A stretch of 60,923 bases of DNA from CAYZUC01 sp964481705 (GTDB taxonomy: Bacteria; Bacillota; Clostridia; Lachnospirales; Lachnospiraceae), in contig CAYZUC010000005.1 of NCBI GenBank assembly GCA_964481705.1, forward strand, positions 1 to 60,923, in the 5' to 3' direction. The stretch's first letter is position 1. Each line of letters starts with the position of its first letter. Of the stretch, positions 35,002-43,392 are shown in pieces. The notes below the pieces were generated by a model that did not search any database, was not told the origin of the DNA, and saw only the letters and a program-made list of their open reading frames with translations. Made by a program: the position numbers and the translations under genes.

Positions 35002-36702
35002 TTATACATCAAATGAAACTTTCGTCATTTCAGAAACTGAAGTAATACCATTAAGCACGTAATTGGTAGCACTCATACGAAGGGTATGCATTCCTTCTTT
35101 TAATGCTACATCCTTTATTTCTTCCGCGGAGCCATTCTTTGAAATTACTCTTTTTAGTGCGGGTGAAATCTCCATAATCTCGTATACACCAATACGTCCC
35201 TTATAACCAGTCATATCGCACTGAGGGCAGCCGCAAGGCTCGTAAATATTCACATCCACACCAGGGCGCAGGGTCAGGAGCTCTCTTTGTGTATCATTAG
35301 GCTTGACCATCTTCTTGCAATTCGGACAAAGCCTGCGGACAAGACGCTGAGCAATAATACCTACAACAGAATCCGCTAACAAGTAAGGCTCAATCCCCAT
35401 ATCTACCAGACGGCCTACGGTTCCGGATGCGGAATTCGTATGCAGGGTACTAACAACAAGATGTCCTGTAATAGATGCCTGTACCGCGATGCCCGCCGTC
35501 TCACCATCTCGAATCTCACCAATCATGATGATATCCGGATCTTGTCGTAAAATAGAACGTAATGCGGAAGCAAAGGTCAGGTCTGCTTTTGCATTTACAT
35601 GAACCTGATTGATACCATCAATATTTGCCTCAACAGGATCCTCGACCGTGATGATATTAACATCCTCTTTGTTCAACTCGGATAACGCTGTATACAGTGT
35701 GGTCGATTTACCACTTCCGGTAGGTCCTGTAACCAGGATGATACCATGCGGATTCGACAAAATATGGTCAAATTGCTTTAATTCTGTAGGATTCAATCCA
35801 AGCTGCTTCTTCTCACGCGTCAAAGCATTCTTGGAGGTAAGTCTCATAACGATTTTCTCACCATATACCGTTGGAAGAATGGACACACGGATATCAAACT
35901 CATTCTTATCAACTACCTGTGTGATACGACCATCCTGCGGCTTTCTCTTTTCAGAAATATCCATGCCGCCAATAATCTTAACACGGGCGACAATGGCCGG
36001 AAGCAAACTATTCGAATATACCATTCTCTCATATAAAGCACCATCAATACGATAGCGAACACGTACCTGACGCTCCATAGGCTCGATATGGATATCACTG
36101 GCTCTCTGTCTTACTGCCTGCTCGATCATGGACTTAACCAGCTGAACAATCGGTGAGCTGTTGACATTCTCATCATCACCTGCTTCTTCTGCGTCCTGAG
36201 CAAACTGCAGCTCTTTTTCTTTGGCATACTGATCAGCAACGCTCATAACATCTGAGGTTCCATATGCCTTATCGATAGCAAGCAGAATCTGATGCGGCGT
36301 GGATACCACCGTCTCTACCTGCATATTTGTTACAATGGTAAAGTCGTCAATGGCGATCATATCCATCGGATCTGCCATAGCAACCTTTAAAACATTTGCA
36401 TTGCCGGGGTGGTACATATAAGGGATCGCTAAATATTTTCTCGCAATCGAAGAATTGACCAGAGCAAGGATGTCTTTATCAATATCCACTCCCGTCAAAT
36501 CGACCATTTCAATATTCAGCTGGGCACTCAAAGCTTTGGCAATCGCCTCTTCTGTTGCAATCCCTTCATCTACAAGGGTTTCACCGAGTTTTCTGCCGCT
36601 TTCCTTCTGTAATTTGAGTCCTTGCTCGAGCTGTTCTTGAGTAATAACCTTGTGGTTTACTAAGATGTCGCCAAGACGTAGTTTTTTTCTGCTGTAATCC
36701 AT
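35002..36702 (-). CDS. pilB: Type IV pilus assembly ATPase
   Basis: A 566-residue GspE/PilB ATPase that powers pilus extension. The N-terminal MshEN-type domain (~1-140) starts LGDILVNHKVITQEQLEQGL; in related ATPases this domain can bind c-di-GMP, which is possible but not shown here. The motor domain has Walker A GPTGSGKSTT, an Asp box, Walker B IIMIGEIRD, and a His box TGHLVVSTLHT. A tetracysteine zinc site follows: CPNC, then CGCPQC. It is the first gene of the pilus operon, about 90 nt after its promoter, 18 bp before pilT. Confidence 0.94.
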   Translation of the reverse strand: MDYSRKKLRLGDILVNHKVITQEQLEQGLKLQKESGRKLGETLVDEGIATEEAIAKALSAQLNIEMVDLTGVDIDKDILALVNSSIARKYLAIPYMYHPGNANVLKVAMADPMDMIAIDDFTIVTNMQVETVVSTPHQILLAIDKAYGTSDVMSVADQYAKEKELQFAQDAEEAGDDENVNSSPIVQLVKSMIEQAVRQRASDIHIEPMERQVRVRYRIDGALYERMVYSNSLLPAIVARVKIIGGMDISEKRKPQDGRITQVVDKNEFDIRVSILPTVYGEKIVMRLTSKNALTREKKQLGLNPTELKQFDHILSNPHGIILVTGPTGSGKSTTLYTALSELNKEDVNIITVEDPVEANIDGINQVHVNAKADLTFASALRSILRQDPDIIMIGEIRDGETAGIAVQASITGHLVVSTLHTNSASGTVGRLVDMGIEPYLLADSVVGIIAQRLVRRLCPNCKKMVKPNDTQRELLTLRPGVDVNIYEPCGCPQCDMTGYKGRIGVYEIMEISPALKRVISKNGSAEEIKDVALKEGMHTLRMSATNYVLNGITSVSEMTKVSFDV

Positions 36703-36800
36703 TGCACACAGACCCCATGAATTCCATCAAAATGTAGTTGCCATTTTCTTCCTTTATACTACATATAGAAAATTTCCACATTTTTGATTTTATTAGTTAA

Positions 36801-36829
36801 ATTATACCCTTTTTCAACAAAAAAGTCAA
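36801..36829 (-). promoter_or_regulatory. Promoter of the type IV pilus operon
   Basis: TTGACT (36824-36829) and TATAAT (36801-36806) are 17 bp apart on the minus strand. The -35 box lies in the T-rich tail of the upstream hydrolase gene's terminator. The leader to the pilB ATG is about 92 nt, with a weak TGTAGT/ACTACA stem. No c-di-GMP riboswitch core is visible. Confidence 0.75.
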
Positions 36830-36894
36830 AACCAGAATCGTTATTTTATTAAATATGACCAATATTATTAATTTTTTATTATTTTACGATTCTG
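36816..36894 (-). terminator. Probable terminator of the NlpC/P60 gene
   Basis: CAGAATCGT (minus strand of 36886-36894) pairs with ACGATTCTG (36833-36841), followed on the minus strand by a T-rich tail. The 5' arm includes the last codons of the gene. The 44-nt loop is long and AT-rich, so this is a modest call. Confidence 0.45.
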
Positions 36895-38147
36895 CGAACG
36901 GATACAATCGGACGGTACGTAGCAGGAGTTGTTTTAATACCAGTGGCCTGCGTACTCGCATGTACAATTGTTCCATTGCCAATATATATCCCAACGTGAC
37001 CGGCATAGCACATGATATCTCCCGGCTGTGCCTCCGAATAGCTCACTCCTCTTCCAACCATAGCCTGAGAACCGGAAGTTCGCGGAATACTATAGCCAAA
37101 ATGAGCATATACCGACATCGTAAAGCCAGAGCAGTCTGCACCATCGGTAAGGCTGGTTCCTCCCGGAACATAAGGGTTTCCTATAAAGTTGCAGGCATAA
37201 GATGCAATCTCCTGACCGGTACCGCCACCGCCATTACTTGGACTGGGTTCTTTTGGTGCTACCTCGGTGTCCTTCTCGCCTTCTTTTCCACCAGATGCCT
37301 TTTTGGCAGCTTCCTTCGCTGCTTTTTCTTTTGCAGCTTTTGCAGCTTTCTCTGCGGCTGCCTTCTCTGCCGCTGCTATCTTTTGAATCTGAGCATTTTG
37401 CTCTTTGATTTGTGCCTGGTACTGCTTTGCTTCTGATTTTGCTTTGGCAAGCTTGGAATCAAAATTCTCCACAACTGCTTTCTTCTCCGCCAGCATCGTC
37501 TCCAGCTCTGTCTGCTGTTCCTTCATCTCACCCTGCATTGCCTCAAGCTCTGACTTCTCATTGGTCAATTGTTCCTCCAGAGCCGCAACCTCATCCTTGA
37601 TTTCCGTGTAATTAATCAAAAGTGTTCTATCGTACTGATACAGCTTTTCTGCATAATCAGCCTTATTTACCATATCTGCTACACTTTTCGACTCTAAGAA
37701 AAGCTGAAGATACTGTTCGTCTCCCTTTTCATACATAAATTTAATTCTCTGCTTCATTGCCGTATACTGACGTTCTTCGTCTTTCTTTGCAACGGCGTAA
37801 TCAATCTGTGCCTGGTCGATTTCTCCCTGTTTGGATTCTAACTCTCCATTCAGAATATCAATATTGCCAAGCAGATTGACAAGCTCCGTATCTACTTCTT
37901 CAACCTCGGCTTGAGCATCATTCTTCTCGCCCTGAAGGTCATCAATTTTATCATTGACACCCTCAAGCTTCTTCTGTGTGGCATTTTGTTGTTTTTTTAA
38001 TTCGGATTTGGTGACTGCTGCGACAGAAAATGTCGACGACATACAGATAATCACAGCCATCGCAAGGCTAAGCAGCCTTCTGCACATGACTCGATTACGA
38101 AATTCAGAACATTTTTTTAAATGAGATAATCCCTTGTATGTAATCAT
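36879..38147 (-). CDS. NlpC/P60 peptidoglycan hydrolase with coiled-coil
   Basis: A 422-residue exported protein. A signal peptide (MCRRLLSLAMAVIICMSSTFSVAA) ends near residue 45 counting from the ATG at 38147, so a start at the inner ATG of this segment is possible. Residues ~48-265 form a long coiled-coil (KKLEGVNDKIDDLQGEKNDAQAEVEEV...), then a Lys/Ala-rich linker, and a C-terminal NlpC/P60 domain: DCSGF (nucleophile Cys), GHVGIYIG (His) and IVHAS (His). It is built like CwlO-type D,L-endopeptidases, which cut the stem peptide and are needed for wall growth. It has its own promoter and leader repeats. Confidence 0.9.
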   Translation of the reverse strand: MITYKGLSHLKKCSEFRNRVMCRRLLSLAMAVIICMSSTFSVAAVTKSELKKQQNATQKKLEGVNDKIDDLQGEKNDAQAEVEEVDTELVNLLGNIDILNGELESKQGEIDQAQIDYAVAKKDEERQYTAMKQRIKFMYEKGDEQYLQLFLESKSVADMVNKADYAEKLYQYDRTLLINYTEIKDEVAALEEQLTNEKSELEAMQGEMKEQQTELETMLAEKKAVVENFDSKLAKAKSEAKQYQAQIKEQNAQIQKIAAAEKAAAEKAAKAAKEKAAKEAAKKASGGKEGEKDTEVAPKEPSPSNGGGGTGQEIASYACNFIGNPYVPGGTSLTDGADCSGFTMSVYAHFGYSIPRTSGSQAMVGRGVSYSEAQPGDIMCYAGHVGIYIGNGTIVHASTQATGIKTTPATYRPIVSVRRIVK

Positions 38148-38164
38148 GTTTGTACCCGTAAATA

Positions 38165-38248
38165 CGTTTTATGTAAACCTATTTTGCTTTCTTCTCTCGT
38201 CTTATGTAAACTCTTTCTTATTATACATGAGAAGACTTTCATTTTCAA
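38165..38248 (-). promoter_or_regulatory. Promoter and direct repeats upstream of the NlpC/P60 gene
   Basis: TTGAAA (38243-38248) and TATAAT (38220-38225) are 17 bp apart on the minus strand. Downstream, two 14-bp direct repeats CGTYTTATGTAAAC (plus-strand reading, 38198-38211 and 38165-38178) are 33 bp apart, about three helical turns, between promoter and start codon. Each has a TGTAAA half-site like that of WalR, but not the paired N5 spacing. Confidence 0.65.
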
Positions 38249-38293
38249 GGCAGAAGAAGCGATTATGTTCTGGAAAAAAAACATATTATATAG

Positions 38294-38383
38294 CAAAAAA
38301 ACAACTCCCAAGACAGCAAATGAAAGAAGCGAGCTTTCCGTCCCATTGCTTTCACTTGTTGTGCTTGTCTCAGGAGTCGTTTT
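38294..38383 (-). terminator. Terminator of the asnS operon
   Basis: On the minus strand AACGACTCCTGAGACAAGCA pairs with TGCTGTCTTGGGAGTTGTT (arms about 38364-38383 and 38301-38319), with G-U pairs and one bulge. A seven-T run follows (38294-38300 read in reverse). It starts about 13 nt past the asnS stop codon. Confidence 0.7.
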
Positions 38384-38395
38384 CATTTCCATTTA

Positions 38396-39787
38396 TTATA
38401 ATTCACAATTATTAACGGTTCTTGGGAAAGGAATGACATCACGGATATTTCCCATTCCCGTAAGATACATAACACAACGCTCAAACCCAAGTCCAAAACC
38501 TGCATGACGAGCAGAACCATACTTACGAAGATCCAGATAAAATCCGTAGTCTTCCTCTTTCAGTCCGCATTCCTGCATACGTTTTACGAGCTTGTCGTAA
38601 TCGTCCTCTCTCTGGCTTCCTCCAATGATTTCTCCGATACCCGGTACCAGGCAGTCCATAGCGGCTACTGTTTTGCCATCTTCGTTGAGCTTCATATAGA
38701 AGGCTTTGATTTCCTTTGGATAATCGGTTACAAATAATGGCTTCTTGTAAATCTCTTCTGTCAGATAGCGCTCATGTTCCGTCTGTAAATCGCATCCCCA
38801 GCTAACCTTATAGTCAAATTTATCATTATTCTTTTCCAGAATCTCGATTGCTTCTGTATAAGTCACATGGCCAAAATCAGAATTCAACACATGTTTCAGA
38901 CGCTCTATTAATCCCTTATCCACAAATTGATTGAAGAACTCCATTTCCTCCGGCGCATGATCTAACACATATTGAATCACATATTTCAGCATGCCTTCCG
39001 CAAGCTTCATGTCATCATCCAAGTCGGCAAACGCAATCTCCGGCTCAATCATCCAAAACTCAGCAGCATGTCTCGTCGTATTGGAATTCTCCGCACGGAA
39101 GGTAGGTCCAAATGTATAGATATTGCGAAATGCCATTGCATAGGTCTCACCATTCAGCTGACCACTTACCGTAAGGTTCGTTGGCTTATTAAAGAAGTCC
39201 TGTGCAAAATCAATTTTACCATCTTGTGTCTTGGGGACATTAGCCAAATCCAGCGTAGTTACCTGGAACATCTCTCCGGCACCTTCACAGTCACTTCCGG
39301 TAATCAGAGGTGTATGGACATAAACAAAATCACGCTCCTGGAAATACTGGTGAATAGCATAGGCAATCAGAGAACGTACGCGAAATACTGCCTGAAATGT
39401 ATTGGTACGAGGTCTCAAATGTGAAATCGTACGAAGGTATTCAAAGCTGTGTCTCTTCTTCTGTAAGGGATAATCACCTGTGGATGGACCTTCCACGATT
39501 ACCTCAGTAGCCTGAATCTCAAAATCCTGCTTCGCATCAGGAGTCGCAACAAGTGTTCCCTTTACAATAATAGCAGCACCAACATTGAGCTTGCTGACCT
39601 CAGCAAAATTCTCCATCGTATCATGATAAACCACCTGAAGAGGTTCGAAAAACGTTCCATCGTTCATAACGATAAAACCAAAGGCTTTGGAATCACGCAG
39701 ACTTTTAACCCAGCCTCCAACTGTGATCTCCTTACCAATATAGGCATCTTTATTCTTAAAAATCTCTCGAATTGCTAATAAATCCAT
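38396..39787 (-). CDS. asnS: Asparaginyl-tRNA synthetase
   Basis: A 463-residue class-IIb aminoacyl-tRNA synthetase. The N-terminal OB fold is seen in KEITVGGWVKSLRDSKAFGFIVMNDGTFFEPLQVV. Motif 2 lies around FRAENSNTTRHAAEFWMIEPE, and motif 3 is GFGLGFERCVMYLTGMGNIRDVIPFPRT. The NTTRHAAEF wording and lack of an Asp-type QSPQ insert point to Asn rather than Asp. Length is normal. GGGAG precedes the ATG at 39787. It is read with the FKBP-like lipoprotein gene 17 bp upstream and ends in its own terminator. Confidence 0.95.
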   Translation of the reverse strand: MDLLAIREIFKNKDAYIGKEITVGGWVKSLRDSKAFGFIVMNDGTFFEPLQVVYHDTMENFAEVSKLNVGAAIIVKGTLVATPDAKQDFEIQATEVIVEGPSTGDYPLQKKRHSFEYLRTISHLRPRTNTFQAVFRVRSLIAYAIHQYFQERDFVYVHTPLITGSDCEGAGEMFQVTTLDLANVPKTQDGKIDFAQDFFNKPTNLTVSGQLNGETYAMAFRNIYTFGPTFRAENSNTTRHAAEFWMIEPEIAFADLDDDMKLAEGMLKYVIQYVLDHAPEEMEFFNQFVDKGLIERLKHVLNSDFGHVTYTEAIEILEKNNDKFDYKVSWGCDLQTEHERYLTEEIYKKPLFVTDYPKEIKAFYMKLNEDGKTVAAMDCLVPGIGEIIGGSQREDDYDKLVKRMQECGLKEEDYGFYLDLRKYGSARHAGFGLGFERCVMYLTGMGNIRDVIPFPRTVNNCEL

Positions 39788-39804
39788 TGTACTGTCTCCC
39801 TTTC

Positions 39805-40938
39805 TTACTTTGCTGCATTCTCAGATACTTCATTAGCAGATGTGGAGATATAGCTTGCATCTACTGCATTTCCGTCAGCATCAACAAAATTAGCATTCTC
39901 AAAGAGCATATTCTGGATCTTTGATTTCAGAATGTACTCTTCGAAAGCAAGCATGTCAGATCCTTTTTTGAAATCCTCGTTACTAACTCCGGACTGCTGT
40001 GCATAAGTCGTAATAGCGTCTTCGAGTTCTTGTTCAGATAGCTCCAATCCCTCTGCCTTTGCTAATGCATAGGTAATCAAAGACTGCTCTGCACCTGTCT
40101 TAGCATAGTTATCCTTTTCCTTTTCAAACTGTTCCTGTGTCTGTCCCATATAGGTCTGCAGGAATTGGGATACATCCATACCATACTGCTGTGCGTATTT
40201 TTCTACACCTTCCTGAATATAGGTCTTCTTATCCTCAAGTAACCAATCCGGAATCTTCTTAACAGTTGCATTATCACATGCTTTTGAGAAAAGCTCGGAA
40301 AACGCGCTGCTCTCTGCTGCTGTCTTCAGAGAAGTCTCAAGTTGATCGTGAACCTTCTGCTTGTAGTCCTCTACGGTCTTGCAGTCAGGATCTATTTTTG
40401 CAACCACCTCGTCGCTAAGCTCAGGAACTACCTTCTCTTTAATAGAATTAACTGAAATTGCAAATACGGCATTCTTACCGGCCAGCTCAGCCTTGCCATA
40501 ATTCTCGGGGAACGGAACATCAATGTCCTTTTTCTCACCAACCTTCATGCCGACAATTCCCTCTTCAAATCCAGGAATCATCGTACCGGAGCCGATAATC
40601 AGATCATTACCGGAAGCAGTACCACCTTCAAAAGCAACACCATCAATGCTACCTGCATAATCAATATTTACAATATCGCCATCCTTAACTGCTCGGTCAG
40701 TAATATCTTTTTCTGTAGACTGTGAATCCAACGCAGAATCGATCTGTTGCTGGATCATATCATCTGTTACCTCAATACTGCCAAAGGAAACGGTAATTCC
40801 TTTATAGTCACCTAATGTAACATATTTGTCAGGATTAATATCGGATAACTTCGTGTCTGCATCCTCTCCGCATCCCATAAGAGAAGTCGCAATCAGTGCT
40901 ACCGCTCCCAAAACTAATAATCTTTTCTTACTCATCAT
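39805..40938 (-). CDS. FKBP/trigger-factor-like peptidyl-prolyl isomerase lipoprotein
   Basis: A 377-residue lipoprotein: lipobox SLMGC ends at Cys23. Residues ~85-170 are an FKBP isomerase domain (GDIVNIDYAGSIDGVAFEGGTA, then MIPGFEEGIVGMKVGEKKDIDVPFPENYG). The C-terminal part is helical and like the trigger-factor C domain (VEDYKQKVHDQLETSLKTAAES, VEKYAQQYGMDVSQFLQ). The N-terminal ribosome-binding domain of true trigger factor is absent. It should therefore act as a folding helper outside the membrane, in the space where PrsA works. It is the first gene of a pair with asnS. Confidence 0.85.
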   Translation of the reverse strand: MMSKKRLLVLGAVALIATSLMGCGEDADTKLSDINPDKYVTLGDYKGITVSFGSIEVTDDMIQQQIDSALDSQSTEKDITDRAVKDGDIVNIDYAGSIDGVAFEGGTASGNDLIIGSGTMIPGFEEGIVGMKVGEKKDIDVPFPENYGKAELAGKNAVFAISVNSIKEKVVPELSDEVVAKIDPDCKTVEDYKQKVHDQLETSLKTAAESSAFSELFSKACDNATVKKIPDWLLEDKKTYIQEGVEKYAQQYGMDVSQFLQTYMGQTQEQFEKEKDNYAKTGAEQSLITYALAKAEGLELSEQELEDAITTYAQQSGVSNEDFKKGSDMLAFEEYILKSKIQNMLFENANFVDADGNAVDASYISTSANEVSENAAK

Positions 40939-41046
40939 TTATTTCACCTTTCTATTGCTTTCATCAAAATTGGTACAACATTTCATTTATAACACAATTT
41001 TAATGATTTTAAAAGGTTTTCCTGAAATTTTCATAATCTTAATATC

Positions 41047-41075
41047 TTGCCTATTGCGAAAAACAATGATACAAT
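41047..41075 (+). promoter_or_regulatory. Promoter of the small membrane protein gene
   Basis: TTGCCT (41047-41052) and TACAAT (41070-41075) are 17 bp apart on the plus strand, followed by AGGAGG 8 nt before the ATG at 41107. Confidence 0.6.
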
Positions 41076-41106
41076 GTTAACACTTTGAAATTTAGGAGGA
41101 TTTACT

Positions 41107-41583
41107 ATGTCTACATGGATGATTGTATTACTAATCATATTGGCCATACTTATTATTGGAGCCGTTGTTTTATATTTTCTTGGAAAGAAAGCACAGCAAA
41201 AGCAGGAAGCACAGCAGTCGCAGATCGATGCCGCAAAGCAGACGGTATCCATGCTGATTATCGATAAGAAACGAATGAAATTAAAGGAGTCGGGACTTCC
41301 CCAGATGGTCATCGACCAGACACCAAAGATTATGAGAGGCTCCAAGCTGCCGATCGTAAAGGCAAAAATCGGACCTCAGATTATGTCGTTAGTATGTGAT
41401 GAGAAAATTTTTGATTTAGTTCCGGTTAAGAAAGAAGTAAAAGCAACCATCAGCGGTATCTACATAACCGATGTGAAGGGTACCAGAGGAAATACCATTG
41501 TAGCTGAGAAGAAGAAAAAGAGTAAATTCAAGCAGATGATTGAAACCGCTCAGGAAAAAGCAGGCGCTAAGCCGATTAAATAG
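41107..41583 (+). CDS. Small membrane-anchored protein of unknown function
   Basis: A 158-residue protein with one N-terminal membrane helix (WMIVLLIILAILIIGAVVLYFLG, ~4-26), a Gln/Lys-rich coiled segment, then a compact basic domain of about 100 residues (VSMLIIDKKRMKLKESGLPQMVIDQTPKIMRG...) and a Lys-rich tail. It probably has its domain in the cytosol, since positive residues follow the helix. I do not recognise the family. AGGAGG gives a strong start. It is a single-gene unit between its promoter and a shared terminator, convergent with galU. Confidence 0.8.
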   Translation: MSTWMIVLLIILAILIIGAVVLYFLGKKAQQKQEAQQSQIDAAKQTVSMLIIDKKRMKLKESGLPQMVIDQTPKIMRGSKLPIVKAKIGPQIMSLVCDEKIFDLVPVKKEVKATISGIYITDVKGTRGNTIVAEKKKKSKFKQMIETAQEKAGAKPIK

Positions 41584-41610
41584 TGATTTAGATATGTTTT
41601 AGGATAAGGA

Positions 41611-41644
41611 AAGCTTCCGGATTATTCACCGGAAGCTTATTTTA
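41611..41644. terminator. Bidirectional terminator between the small membrane protein gene and galU
   Basis: A perfect 10-bp stem AAGCTTCCGG (41611-41620) / CCGGAAGCTT (41629-41638) has an 8-nt loop and a T-rich tail on the plus strand. It sits 28 bp past the plus-strand stop and 40 bp past the galU stop. Confidence 0.8.
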
Positions 41645-41680
41645 TGTCTTCTTTATGCGAAGCAGCGAGGCGCTCTGTCT

Positions 41681-42571
41681 CTACTCGTAGTCAAGCATCT
41701 CGTCCATATGCTCATGCAGACGGTTCAAATACTCTCTGGTATCTTCTGCTGTTTCCGGATTACGAAGGGAAAACTCTACATTCGCCTGTAGAAATCCTGC
41801 TTTGGTTCCCACATCATAACGATGTCCCTTAAAATCATAAGCATACATAGCTTCATCCTTCGCCAGTCTTCGAAGTGCATCCGTCAGCTGAATCTCTCCA
41901 CCGGCTCCTGCGTCCTGTGTCTCCAGATATGGGAAAATCGACGGTGTAATAATATAACGTCCTAAGATCGCGATATTGGATGGTGCTTCCTTGACCTTTG
42001 GTTTCTCAACCAAATCCTTTACCTTATAAACACGATCGTCTACATTCTTGCAATTGACAATTCCATACTTATTGACTACCTCGTGAGGTACCTGCTGAAC
42101 GCCAAGAACCGAAGTCTTGTATTCATCATAAACACTCATCATCTGCGCGAGGCATGGCTGTTTGGATACTACAACATCATCTCCAAGTAATACTGCAAAT
42201 GGTTCATCTCCGATGAAGTGTGCTGCTGTCAGAATGGCATGTCCAAGACCTCTTGGCTGTTTCTGACGGATGTAATGGATATTAGCCATTTCGGAAATAT
42301 CGCGAACCATTTTCAGCATGTCATCCTTTCCATTTTTCTCAAGCTCAAGCTCGAGCTCGATAGAACGGTCAAAATGATCCTCAATGGAACGTTTATTACG
42401 TCCGGTTACAATAATAATATCCTGAATTCCAGAAGCAACTGCTTCCTCGATAATATACTGGATGGTTGGTTTATCAACAATCGCCAGCATTTCCTTGGGC
42501 TGTGCTTTTGTTGCAGGTAGAAATCTGGTTCCCAGACCTGCTGCCGGGATAATTGCCTTCCTTACTTTCAT
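41681..42571 (-). CDS. galU: UTP-glucose-1-phosphate uridylyltransferase
   Basis: About 296 residues. KAIIPAAGLGTRFLPATKAQPKEML is the nucleotidyl-transferase signature with the GxGTRxxP loop. VEKPKVKEAPSNIAILGRYIITPSIF and GEIQLTDAL are further GalU marks. It makes UDP-glucose from UTP and glucose-1-phosphate, feeding surface glycans and glycolipids. GGAG lies 7 nt before the ATG at 42571. In-frame ATGs also occur at 42577 and 42595, in a tandem AATGGAGAATG sequence that also provides the ribosome site. The stop of the DUF1934 gene lies just upstream (42585). Confidence 0.93.
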   Translation of the reverse strand: MKVRKAIIPAAGLGTRFLPATKAQPKEMLAIVDKPTIQYIIEEAVASGIQDIIIVTGRNKRSIEDHFDRSIELELELEKNGKDDMLKMVRDISEMANIHYIRQKQPRGLGHAILTAAHFIGDEPFAVLLGDDVVVSKQPCLAQMMSVYDEYKTSVLGVQQVPHEVVNKYGIVNCKNVDDRVYKVKDLVEKPKVKEAPSNIAILGRYIITPSIFPYLETQDAGAGGEIQLTDALRRLAKDEAMYAYDFKGHRYDVGTKAGFLQANVEFSLRNPETAEDTREYLNRLHEHMDEMLDYE

Positions 42572-42584
42572 ACTCATTCTCCAT

Positions 42585-43037
42585 TCATTCTCCATTGTTT
42601 TCCGTTGTAAGACTCTTAATATCTACACTAATCTTACAATCCGCCAGAAATTCATAGTTCACTTCTAACGCATAATCAACTGCCAGATGGATTTCATCTT
42701 CTGATTCTGTGTATGTGACGCTGTCTGCATCAATTCCAATCAGCATTTCTCCGAATTGCGTCCCATAACGACTCAGTGTCTTACTTTTTTCATCAAAAAT
42801 CATCTGTACATTGATTACTCCCTTACGGGTAAGCTCCAAGTTGTGTTCTTTAAATTTCAACATATTGCGGGTAGTTCGTCCTTCGTCATCGGATAACTCC
42901 TCAAACAATACGTAATGGCTGTCATTTTTCTTATAATAATCACCTTTGATGATCATCTCAATCGGCGGGTCATCCGCTTTTCCCAAATAGGCATCGTATT
43001 GCAGCCCGCGAATCGATACCAGTACATCCTTATTCAT
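42585..43037 (-). CDS. DUF1934 (YwiB-like) small beta-barrel protein
   Basis: A 150-residue soluble protein with alternating short strands: VLVSIRGLQYD, IEMIIKGDYYKKNDSHYVLFEEL, NMLKFKEHNLELTRKGVINVQMIFDEKSKTLSRYGTQFGEMLIGI, and VDYALEVNYEFLADCKISVDIK. This matches the lipocalin-like DUF1934 family known from YwiB of Bacillus. No enzyme motif is seen and the role is unknown. It directly precedes galU and is probably cotranscribed with it. Confidence 0.78.
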   Translation of the reverse strand: MNKDVLVSIRGLQYDAYLGKADDPPIEMIIKGDYYKKNDSHYVLFEELSDDEGRTTRNMLKFKEHNLELTRKGVINVQMIFDEKSKTLSRYGTQFGEMLIGIDADSVTYTESEDEIHLAVDYALEVNYEFLADCKISVDIKSLTTENNGE

Positions 43038-43104
43038 GGCGTCTTCATCCTCATCTGTAATGATTAACAGGTAAACTTATCAGCTCCATTCTAACTGTTA
43101 AGAC

Positions 43105-43299
43105 CTAATTATTCAAGTCCAATAATGCAAAGCGAAATCGTATCTCATTTGCCGAGGCTGTCAGTACGGATTCTATTGGAGCATCTGTCTTCACGATTCC
43201 TTCCACATAGGTATAGCTGGGATAAAACAGTCCGATACCGATTGCCAGGGTAAGTAACAAAATCAACGAAAAAAGCTTTCTTATTATAAAATAATTCAC
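43105..43299 (-). CDS. Possible small membrane protein (64 residues)
   Basis: MNYFIIRKLFSLILLLTLAIGIGLFYPSYTYVEG gives one N-terminal helix, followed by a short external domain ending in RFRFALLDLNN. The start is GTG at 43299, 10 nt after GGAG within the motif GGAATGGAGAT (43308-43318 in reverse). It lies 67 bp before the DUF1934 gene. No family is recognised. Spacing and composition favour a real gene, but it is short and the start is not ATG. Confidence 0.5.
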   Translation of the reverse strand: MNYFIIRKLFSLILLLTLAIGIGLFYPSYTYVEGIVKTDAPIESVLTASANEIRFRFALLDLNN

Positions 43300-43392
43300 G
43301 TTATCCTATCTCCATTCCGGGTGGTAATATCTTCCATCCCTTATGGAGTATTCACAACATTAAAAGGTTTATACAAAAACATGGATATAAAA

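Noticed and set aside
36581..36781. Short frame overlapping the start of pilB
   Set aside because: No ribosome site before its ATG, and composition follows the pilB frame shift.
36703..36800. c-di-GMP riboswitch in the pilus leader
   Set aside because: The leader is short, and no GEMM-I or GEMM-II core sequence is visible.
38144..38507. Open frames on both strands between the NlpC gene and asnS
   Set aside because: They run over the promoter, direct repeats and terminator; no ribosome sites or protein features.
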